Assembly (NCBI GenBank): GCA_903859795.1 | Contig: CAIOOC010000629.1 | Coordinates: 1 to 8,405 of the forward strand | Origin: an uncultured Bacteroidia bacterium | GTDB taxonomy: Bacteria > Bacteroidota > Bacteroidia > Bacteroidales > Prolixibacteraceae | DNA length: 8,405 nt | Reading direction: 5' to 3' | Shown here: in pieces, positions 1 to 4,880 of the stretch | How positions within the stretch are numbered: the first letter of the stretch is position 1 | Layout of the letters: every line of letters starts with the position of its first letter | The notes under the pieces: generated by a model | Seen by the model: only the letters and a program-made list of their open reading frames with translations | Told to the model about the DNA's origin: nothing | Database searches by the model: none | Program-made: the position numbers and the translations under genes

Positions 1-480
1 AGGCAGCAAAATATGCTGAAGGTATTACCAACTTTAAATCTGCCCTTGTGATCCGTCCGGGTGATGCACCGACACTTGCCCGTATCGCAGAGGCAGAGAA
101 GTTGCTTGCACAACTTGGTGAGAAGGCGAAACAGGATGCTGAGTTTAATCGTCTGATTACCGAAGGGGATGCCAATGTTAAGGCAGCAAAATATGCTGAA
201 GGTATTACCAACTTTAAATCTGCCCTTGTGATCCGTCCGGGTGATGCACCGACACTTGCCCGTATTGCCGAGGCTGAGAAGCTCCTTGCACAACTTGGTG
301 AAAAGGCAAAACAAAATGCCGAGTTCAACCGTCTGATTGCAGAGGGAGATGCGAATGTCAAGGCTGCGAAATATGCTGAAGGTATTACAAACTTTAAGTC
401 TGCACTTGTGATTCGTCCGGGTGATGCTCCGACACTTGCACGTATTGCTGAGGCTGAGAAGCTTATGGCTCAAATGGTTG
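1..480 (+). repeat. 180-bp in-frame tandem repeat, at least 2.7 copies
   Basis: Bases 1-180, 181-360 and 361-480 are tandem copies with a period of exactly 180 bp (60 codons). Copies 1 and 2 differ at 18 of 180 positions by hand count, and all 18 fall in the last 95 bases; bases 1-85 equal 181-265 exactly. Only two residues change between them (D to N, T to A); the other differences are synonymous. The first 60 bases of copy 3 differ from copy 2 at six sites, all synonymous. Copy 3 diverges in protein sequence after about base 462. The array probably continues to the left of the window. Confidence 0.97.
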
Positions 481-1232
481 AAAAAAACAAACTCTATCTC
501 GCCGCAATTAATAGAGGTGCGTCCGATTTTGCTGTTCATAAATATTCTGAAGCTATCTCAGATTATCGAGAAGCGCAAAGAATTAAACCGGCAGAACTTT
601 TACCTCCACAGAAAATCAGAGAAATTCAGGACATTCTTGATGCTATGGCAGCCAGGGCAGCAGCCCAGAAATATGCTGAAGAGGATAAGAATTTAAGTCC
701 TGTTGAGAAGTTGTATTTTGAAAAGACAAGGCTTGGTGATGTGAATTATAAAAACTCACAATGGAAAATCGCCAAGTTTTATTATATGGAGGCTGCCAAA
801 GTTAAACCAGGAGATAAATATCTGGCTGACAGGATAGAGTATTGTGAGAAAATGATAGATTCAGAACTTAGTGCTGAACAAATTAAGATCTATGAGGATA
901 AAATAGCTAACGCTGATGCTCAAATGAAAGCGCAAAACCTTAGCTCTGCTAGATTCTATTATCGGAATGCCTTAGAAATCAAGAAGTCTGATCCTTATCC
1001 AACTGAACAGCTTAAACAGATCGATAAAATGATTACTGATCAATTGTCTCAATCAGATCAGCGTATGTTTGCCGAGGATGTAAAAAAAGCAGATGATGCA
1101 TTCAGTAGAAAAGAGTATCCTGCAGCTCGCTTTTACTATGAAAAAGCAAAGGAAATAAGTGAAACTGATCATATTACAACACGACTTAAAGAGATTGAAT
1201 TAATAATTAAAGCAATTGAGCTTCAGAAATAG
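1..1232 (+). CDS. TPR-like repeat protein, 5'-truncated by window edge
   Basis: The reading frame is open from the first base (codons start at base 3) to TAG at 1230-1232, so the true start lies upstream; the GTG at 48 is an internal valine, not a start. The visible 409 residues are nearly all helical repeats. Two full 60-residue units and most of a third (1-180, 181-360, 361-480) are almost identical and carry a TPR-like core (EGD, KYAEGITNF, SALVIRPGD) followed by a long Glu/Lys/Ala helix. After a longer, irregular unit (about 490-719), three degenerate units keep exact 60-residue spacing (720-899, 900-1079, 1080-1229) with the pattern A-x3-Y-x2-A...KPGD/KKSD. No membrane segment or enzymatic motif is visible. 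Such arrays normally form superhelical protein-binding scaffolds; the partner and location are unknown because the N-terminus is missing. DJ-1 follows 38 bases downstream and may be cotranscribed. Confidence 0.9.
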   Translation, partial: AAKYAEGITNFKSALVIRPGDAPTLARIAEAEKLLAQLGEKAKQDAEFNRLITEGDANVKAAKYAEGITNFKSALVIRPGDAPTLARIAEAEKLLAQLGEKAKQNAEFNRLIAEGDANVKAAKYAEGITNFKSALVIRPGDAPTLARIAEAEKLMAQMVEKNKLYLAAINRGASDFAVHKYSEAISDYREAQRIKPAELLPPQKIREIQDILDAMAARAAAQKYAEEDKNLSPVEKLYFEKTRLGDVNYKNSQWKIAKFYYMEAAKVKPGDKYLADRIEYCEKMIDSELSAEQIKIYEDKIANADAQMKAQNLSSARFYYRNALEIKKSDPYPTEQLKQIDKMITDQLSQSDQRMFAEDVKKADDAFSRKEYPAARFYYEKAKEISETDHITTRLKEIELIIKAIELQK

Positions 1233-1270
1233 TTAGATCATTAAATTGGGTAATGTGTAATTCTATTACT

Positions 1271-1828
1271 ATGGACCAGATTACAATTCATTTGGCTGAA
1301 GGGTTTGAAGAGATTGAAGCTGTGACAATAATTGATGTGCTTCGACGCGCAGGATTGAATGTTGTTACAGTCTCAATCTCAGGCAAGCTTCTGGTAAACG
1401 GGGCACATCATATCGCCATTCAGGCGGATATGCTTTTTGATAAGGTTGATTACACAACCGGGATTATGATAATTCTTCCTGGTGGCATGCCTGGCGCACA
1501 GAATCTTAATAATCATTCGGGGCTTAGGTCACAGATTCTTGATTACAATAAAAAGGGTAAGCTTCTCGGTGCAATTTGTGCTGCTCCGTTAGTTCTGGGG
1601 AATCTCGGAATATTAAATGGACGAAAAGCCGTTTGCTATCCTGGATTTGAATCCTATCTTAATGGGGCAGACATTGTGTCTACTCCAATTATTTCTGCAG
1701 ATAATGTAATAACAGGCAGGGGAGTTGGGGCTGCACTTCAATTTTCGCTTGAAATTGTCAGAAAATTAAAAGGAGAAGAAATGGCCGAAAAACTCCGTAA
1801 AGGAATGTTAATAGACTTTAGCAACTAA
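1271..1828 (+). CDS. DJ-1/PfpI family protein (YajL/DJ-1-like)
   Basis: 185-residue cytosolic protein of the DJ-1/ThiJ/PfpI superfamily, close to the usual DJ-1 clade length. Visible hallmarks, numbered from the ATG at 1271: the acidic residue next to the active cysteine in GFEEIEAV (Glu16), the strand and turn ILPGGMPGAQNL, the nucleophile-elbow cysteine in GAICAAP (Cys103), CYPGFE, and TGRGVGAALQFSLEIV near the end. Characterised relatives are cysteine-dependent stress proteins, reported as chaperones, glyoxalases or deglycases; the deglycase activity is disputed, so no reaction is assigned. An in-frame ATG at 1253 would add six residues, but the 1271 start places GFEE at the position usual for bacterial relatives. 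Neither start has a clear ribosome binding site. It lies 38 bases after the repeat protein and may share its transcript. Confidence 0.93.
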   Translation: MDQITIHLAEGFEEIEAVTIIDVLRRAGLNVVTVSISGKLLVNGAHHIAIQADMLFDKVDYTTGIMIILPGGMPGAQNLNNHSGLRSQILDYNKKGKLLGAICAAPLVLGNLGILNGRKAVCYPGFESYLNGADIVSTPIISADNVITGRGVGAALQFSLEIVRKLKGEEMAEKLRKGMLIDFSN

Positions 1829-1838
1829 AAGTCGCACC

Positions 1839-1864
1839 AATACTTTTTAGTATTCGTCATTTTT
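1839..1864 (+). terminator. weak candidate terminator after the DJ-1 gene
   Basis: AATACT (1839-1844) and AGTATT (1849-1854) form a 6-bp stem with a TTTT loop, starting 10 bases after the DJ-1 stop codon. A short T-run (1860-1864) follows a few bases later. The stem is A/T-rich and the T-run is not adjacent, so it may be weak or not functional. Confidence 0.35.
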
Positions 1865-1889
1865 ATCTGGAAACAGAACCGGAAAAGTT

Positions 1890-1951
1890 TGAATCCTCGT
1901 CGTTCAAAAACCCTTTCGCACACCTTACACGAAAAGAATGACGGGGATTCA
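1890..1951. other. strong stem-loop, candidate structured RNA or 3'-end element
   Basis: Bases 1890-1905 pair with 1936-1951 over 16 positions without a gap: 14 Watson-Crick pairs and two G-U wobbles when read as plus-strand RNA. Inside it, TTTCG (1914-1918) pairs with CGAAA (1930-1934) around an 11-base loop, giving a two-tier hairpin. It lies between two convergent genes and no T-tract follows, so it is not a standard terminator. On the opposite strand the two wobbles become A-C mismatches, so a plus-strand transcript (read-through from DJ-1 or an independent RNA) is favoured. No known RNA family was recognised. Confidence 0.55.
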
Positions 1952-1959
1952 TTTTGGAG

Positions 1960-1993
1960 CAGTTCAGCTGATCTGTTGGAGTCTTTCTCTCCA
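1960..1993. other. adjacent dyad and small hairpin
   Basis: Bases 1960-1975 form a near-perfect palindrome (TCAGCTGA core flanked by CAG and CTG with one mismatch on each side). Directly after it, TGGAG (1977-1981) and CTCCA (1989-1993) make a 5-bp stem with a 7-base loop. Together with the stem-loop at 1890-1951 they make the middle of this intergenic gap unusually structured. The function is unknown; the palindrome could be an operator-like site, but it lies far from any start codon. Confidence 0.35.
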
Positions 1994-2042
1994 GTTAAAG
2001 GCCAAACCTATAGTCAAGGGTGAAAAATGACTTACAACCAGA

Positions 2043-2402
2043 TTATAACAATTTTCTTTTGCCTGATTTAAAAAGTAAGATTTCTATATTTTCTATGGTG
2101 ACGAGGCACCCATAACGCATTTCCTCAAGCTCGGGCCTAATGGTTTTATAAAAATCTCTGACCCTTTGATCCGAATCAATTATCTCAATCACAACCGGCA
2201 CCTTATCACTGATCTCCCAGAATTTGTAAGAATATATTATAGAACTTGCTCCATAGCCTAGAATTCCTTTAAAAACCGTGGCCCCGGAAATTCCAAACTT
2301 TTTCGCCGCAAAAACGAGCGATTCTGACAGCAAATCTTGTTTTGAATGATCTGTTGAACTAATAAATATCCGGAGTAAACTACTGGGCGAATTTGCTTCC
2401 AT
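2043..2402 (-). CDS. DUF190 family protein, partner of the fluoride channel
   Basis: 119-residue soluble protein recognised as DUF190 (UPF0166 type), a small PII-like fold. Typical family features are the opening strand LLRIFISSTDH, the AAKKFGISGATVFKGILGYGA segment (about residues 32-52) and the strand VPVVIEIIDSD (about 68-78) followed by a helix and the final strand VTIENIEIL. Its ATG (2402-2400) sits one base after the crcB stop codon (2406-2404), so translation is almost certainly coupled to crcB. DUF190 genes very often accompany crcB, which implies a role in fluoride tolerance or channel control, but the molecular function has not been established. Confidence 0.9.
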   Translation of the reverse strand: MEANSPSSLLRIFISSTDHSKQDLLSESLVFAAKKFGISGATVFKGILGYGASSIIYSYKFWEISDKVPVVIEIIDSDQRVRDFYKTIRPELEEMRYGCLVTIENIEILLFKSGKRKLL

Positions 2403-2403
2403 T

Positions 2404-2781
2404 TTAAATCGATTTTATGAGTAAACGACCTAGGTAAACAGCCACTAAACCAAGAAAAAAACTTAACGTTGTGTATAGACTCAACTTAAGCCACTCTCTC
2501 TCCTGGAGTAATATAAAAGCATCATTAGTAAGGGAGGAAAATGTAGTAAAACCACCGCATATTCCAACAGTAAGAAATATCCGAATATCAGGGCTTAGCA
2601 CATTTCCCCGCTCCGACATACCGTAAAAAATTCCAATCAATAAACTTCCGACAAGATTTACTGTGAATGTGCCCCACGGGAAAAGCGAAAATGTATTCTC
2701 CTGAAAATAGCGGGAAACTAAAAATCGTAAAACTGTCCCTATAAAACCCCCGGTCCCTGAAATCAACAAAGTTTTAAGCAT
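2404..2781 (-). CDS. crcB: CrcB/Fluc fluoride ion channel
   Basis: 125-residue inner-membrane protein of normal length for single-domain Fluc channels, which assemble as antiparallel dimers and let fluoride leave the cytoplasm. Four hydrophobic helices are visible (about residues 4-24, 35-55, 68-90, 98-122). Family signatures are GGFIGTVLR (11-19, with Arg19), GTFTVNLVGS (37-46, with pore-lining Asn42) and GICGGFTTFSS (73-83), the helix-break region with the conserved phenylalanine and threonines. It is the first gene of a two-gene operon with the DUF190 protein. I looked for a fluoride riboswitch in the 235-base upstream gap and did not find the conserved bases; only a candidate -7 box at 2861-2854 and a short leader hairpin (2813-2826) are seen. 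Confidence 0.96.
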   Translation of the reverse strand: MLKTLLISGTGGFIGTVLRFLVSRYFQENTFSLFPWGTFTVNLVGSLLIGIFYGMSERGNVLSPDIRIFLTVGICGGFTTFSSLTNDAFILLQEREWLKLSLYTTLSFFLGLVAVYLGRLLIKSI

Positions 2782-2812
2782 AATTTAAACTTTAGTTCAG
2801 ATGCTAGTTAAG

Positions 2813-2826
2813 AATCCCATAGGATT
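2813..2826 (-). other. small hairpin in the crcB leader
   Basis: AATCC and GGATT form a 5-bp stem around a 4-base loop about 32 bases before the crcB start. Flanking AGATG/CATCT segments (2836-2840 and 2801-2805 on the plus strand) could add an outer stem. It does not match the fluoride riboswitch. It may affect crcB translation, but the stem is short and could be chance. Confidence 0.25.
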
Positions 2827-2853
2827 TGTAAATAAACATCTCTGCTGCTTAAA

Positions 2854-2861
2854 CAAAGGTA
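2854..2861 (-). promoter_or_regulatory. candidate -7 promoter element for crcB-DUF190
   Basis: Read on the minus strand these bases are TACCTTTG, a full match to the Bacteroidota sigma-ABfr -7 consensus TAnnTTTG, 73 bases upstream of the crcB ATG. No convincing TTTG/TTG -33 element is found at the expected spacing, so the assignment is tentative. Confidence 0.4.
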
Positions 2862-3016
2862 GTAATTCCCGATTATATTCTGTATGATGATATGAATCTT
2901 AGTACTATCACCAGATCTTAATTTTACAATAAATTATGAAAAAGATTCTGTTGTCTTAAAATTAGTATATTTTTAGGTTAGATATAAAGCGTTTTTTTTC
3001 TTTATTTTATTTTACT

Positions 3017-3505
3017 ATGAATGAGCTTATTAAGCAATTACTAAAACAGTCGGTAGCTTTGGAGTTAAATATTGGAGACCTGTATCAACAATTTAGTGTG
3101 AAATTTGCCGGTGATTATGATTTTTGGTGGAAATTGTCGATTGAGGAGATGAACCATGCAGCACTTATAGAATCAATAAATGATGTTTTCCTGACTGAAA
3201 ATTTGCTCACTTTAGATTCAATTGAAAATCAGATCAATGAGATAAATGAAATGAATCGCTTAATTCGCAAGCATATTGAGTCATTTAAATTTGAAACGCC
3301 GGAACGATCCAAAGCTTTTCAGGTAGCCTTTGAGATTGAGAACTCGATTGGAGAATATCATTTTGAACTTTTCATGACAGCTCAGCCAAATTCTACGGTT
3401 ATGAAAATTATGCAAAAGTTAAACGGAGACGATATTAATCACTCTAAACGGATGCTGAAATACATGAAAGAAAATGGTATCCCTGTTCCAAGTTCTACAG
3501 AATAG
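3017..3505 (+). CDS. ferritin-like / rubrerythrin-type diiron domain protein
   Basis: 162-residue soluble, largely helical protein with the four-helix ferritin-like layout. Candidate metal ligands occur in the right order: Glu16 in ALELNIG (helix 1), Glu44-x-x-His47 in EEMNHA (helix 2), Glu106/Glu108 and Glu113 in FEIENSIGEYHFE (helix 3), and Asp139-x-x-His142 in DDINHS (helix 4), where family members usually have Glu-x-x-His. The C-terminal rubredoxin domain of true rubrerythrins is absent. Relatives are non-haem diiron proteins linked to peroxide removal or iron handling; the substrate here is unknown. The leader before the ATG is very U-rich (an 8-T run at 2992-2999, then mostly T) with no Shine-Dalgarno sequence. 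It is a single gene, divergent from crcB and convergent with the next gene. Confidence 0.85.
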   Translation: MNELIKQLLKQSVALELNIGDLYQQFSVKFAGDYDFWWKLSIEEMNHAALIESINDVFLTENLLTLDSIENQINEINEMNRLIRKHIESFKFETPERSKAFQVAFEIENSIGEYHFELFMTAQPNSTVMKIMQKLNGDDINHSKRMLKYMKENGIPVPSSTE

Positions 3506-3566
3506 GATTTGAATCTGAGTGAATTGTTTTACTTAAAGGCAACTTACTGAATCGACTTAGCTAAAT

Positions 3567-4202
3567 TCATCTAAGCTTATTACTCGCGTCCAAAGGATCA
3601 GTATCCAACGAGTACTGAAAATACAATTTTTCAATTGCCAGACGAATAGCCTTGTTGATTGGTAATTGTTGAATTGCTAAATCAGGATCTATACTAAATA
3701 GTTGCATCGAGTAATTTCTGAATAGAGGGACAGAATCGGGTGTTTTGTAGCCCAATTGTCTTGCTTTTGAAACTAGTTCTGGGCTGAACTCTTTCAGGAC
3801 TTTACAAGTAACAAGTTCTGCAATTCCTTCACGGTCAAGACGGTATCCGAACCCAAAAAGACGACACACCAGTCCTCTTTTTGCATAATGTAAACAACCA
3901 CCCTTTCCTTCTTTCCATGCTTCAGGTAAAAAAAGTGGGCAATGACCTGTCTCATCACTTTTATCGAGCCTAATCATAAAATCATCAATCTCCCCATTTT
4001 CATATAACCAGGCAGCCAATGGAATAAACTCGATGGCACTAGCTTCGATATCTGTCTTTCTGCAGCAGGCATTGCACAGATTGGAACATTTCATTCCGGT
4101 CGTTGATGTGGTTTGAAGTATATGCTCATCTAATCCCGCGTAAACTTTCTCTACTTCCGAAACCATTCTACTTGATAACATGTTGAACAGTATTACAGAC
4201 AA
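3567..4202 (-). CDS. YkgJ-family cysteine cluster protein
   Basis: 211-residue soluble protein of the YkgJ/UPF0153 family, thought to bind zinc or an iron-sulfur centre through clustered cysteines; no reaction is known. The signature C-x3-C-x2-CC is at Cys39, Cys43, Cys46 and Cys47. Further cysteines fall where the family has them: CPLF (Cys88), GGCLHY (Cys103), GLVCRLFGFG (Cys113) and LVTCK (Cys133). The segment EASAIEFIPLAAWL (about 53-66) is also typical. In-frame ATGs at 4181 and 4166 would give proteins 7 or 12 residues shorter, and no ribosome binding site settles which is used. It is transcribed alone, convergent with the ferritin-like gene (61-base gap) and divergent from the small Cys-rich gene. 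Confidence 0.88.
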   Translation of the reverse strand: MSVILFNMLSSRMVSEVEKVYAGLDEHILQTTSTTGMKCSNLCNACCRKTDIEASAIEFIPLAAWLYENGEIDDFMIRLDKSDETGHCPLFLPEAWKEGKGGCLHYAKRGLVCRLFGFGYRLDREGIAELVTCKVLKEFSPELVSKARQLGYKTPDSVPLFRNYSMQLFSIDPDLAIQQLPINKAIRLAIEKLYFQYSLDTDPLDASNKLR

Positions 4203-4500
4203 TTTTGGGTGAAAACCTATGCAATGGTAAACATAAAAAAGATAATAAATTCCATAATTGGAAATTTTATCAGTGTAATTTTCAAGCTAATATCTTCTTT
4301 ATTTAGAATGATTACATACAAGTAGCAGGTTTTTAACTAGTTATATATTTTGTCGATTTATTGTAAAAAATGAATAAAAATCACCACATTTGGACATTGT
4401 TTAAAGAGGATTAGGCTTTCCGTTATAAATTTCATTTTTAAAGAATTGTCGTTAGCCAACTCACAATAACAGATTATTATTCATGTAAAAATTATTAAAG
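4203..4500. other. 298-bp divergent intergenic region
   Basis: Very A/T-rich gap between the divergent YkgJ-family and Cys-rich peptide genes, so it must hold both promoters. I find no open frame of note, no RNA gene and no strong hairpin. Partial matches to the TAnnTTTG box occur (for example TAAATTTC at 4426-4433 on the plus strand and TATGTTTA read on the minus strand near 4230), none with a correctly spaced -33 element, so no promoter is claimed. Confidence 0.5.
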
Positions 4501-4695
4501 ATGAAAAAATTAATTTATTTGTTCGTGATGGTAGCTGGGATGACCCTGGCTGGTGTAAATGTTAGTGCTAAGGATGCAAAACCAAAAGAGGCTACTGCTT
4601 GTTCTAAAGATTGCAAAAAAGCATGTTGCAAAGACAAGGCTTGTGCTAAGGGTTGCGAAAAAACCTGCACTAAAAAAGAAGCTGATAAAAAATAA
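4501..4695 (+). CDS. small secreted Cys/Lys-rich protein, unknown function
   Basis: 64-residue precursor. Residues 1-23 form a clear Sec signal peptide (MKK, hydrophobic core, cleavage likely after VSA at 21-23), leaving a mature chain of about 41 residues with 7 Cys and 14 Lys. The cysteines are at 34, 38, 42, 43, 48, 52 and 56. Residues 33-46 and 47-60 are a tandem 14-residue duplication sharing A-C-x-K-x-C-x-K-x-C and a later Lys, also visible as a 42-bp repeat in the DNA (4597-4638, 4639-4680). The i/i+4 cysteine spacing would put thiols on one face of a helix, suggesting metal binding in the periplasm or outside the cell, like a miniature metallothionein; this is inference. A strong terminator follows, and the signal peptide plus terminator support a real gene in spite of its size. 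No characterised family was recognised. Confidence 0.85.
   Translation: MKKLIYLFVMVAGMTLAGVNVSAKDAKPKEATACSKDCKKACCKDKACAKGCEKTCTKKEADKK
4597..4680 (+). repeat. 42-bp tandem duplication within the Cys-rich gene
   Basis: Bases 4597-4638 and 4639-4680 are adjacent in-frame copies encoding the two C-x3-C-x3-C modules. Both begin GCTTGT, and TGC, AAA and TGT/TGC codons line up throughout. Divergence is considerable, so the duplication is not recent. Confidence 0.75.
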
Positions 4696-4767
4696 TTCGA
4701 ATAGATCCTTATTAGTTGCAACTTAATTAATATAGGATTACAATTTGATTGTTTCAACATTTAATAG

Positions 4768-4805
4768 AATCCCCGGTAAGACGAATGGTTTCACCGGGGA
4801 TTTTT
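4768..4805 (+). terminator. rho-independent terminator after the Cys-rich gene
   Basis: A perfect 10-bp inverted repeat (AATCCCCGGT at 4768-4777, ACCGGGGATT at 4793-4802) with a 15-base loop and a G/C-rich core runs into a T5 tract (4801-4805). It lies 73 bases after the stop codon of the small Cys-rich gene. The minus-strand side lacks a T-run, so it works mainly for plus-strand transcripts. Confidence 0.92.
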
Positions 4806-4837
4806 ATATTGAAGTTCACATATAGACAATTGAAGTC

Positions 4838-4880
4838 CAGCTATCTTAATGGAAAAACAAATAGCCGATTAAGATAGCTG
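4838..4880 (-). other. 13-bp inverted repeat spanning the SpmAB stop codon
   Basis: Bases 4838-4850 and 4868-4880 are perfect inverted repeats of 13 bp separated by 17 bases; two more G-C pairs form inside if one base is bulged. The repeat overlaps the end of the SpmA-SpmB gene, so the TAA stop (4848-4846) lies in the 3' arm of the mRNA hairpin and the codons for AAILI lie in the 5' arm. No T-tract follows on the minus strand, so this is not a classical terminator; it may block 3' exonucleases or stop transcription by another route. Confidence 0.75.

Noticed and set aside
48..1232. GTG at 48 as the start of the repeat protein.
   Set aside because: The same frame is open to the window edge and the same codon recurs as an internal valine in every repeat unit.
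1955..2020. tRNA-like stretch (GTTCAGCTG followed by a 5-bp stem with a 7-base loop).
   Set aside because: There is no T-arm (GGTTCGAATCC-type), no acceptor stem, the putative loop lacks U33 and the D-stem does not close.
2782..3016. Fluoride riboswitch upstream of crcB; a GGTGATAG-like segment on the minus strand looked suggestive.
   Set aside because: The closing stem and the conserved downstream bases are missing, and the segment lies upstream of the candidate -7 box.
3556..3575. CTTAG/CTAAG hairpin between the ferritin-like and YkgJ genes as a terminator.
   Set aside because: Only five A/T-rich pairs around a 10-base loop and no T-run; not distinguishable from chance.
4515..4760. Antisense open frame of 81 codons opposite the small Cys-rich gene.
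   Set aside because: The plus-strand frame has a signal peptide, a patterned cysteine duplication and a terminator; the antisense frame is a shadow.
4808..4838. Two ATTGAAGTnC copies spaced 21 bp apart as an operator.
   Set aside because: The repeat is short with one mismatch, and it lies between two gene 3' ends with no promoter to control.
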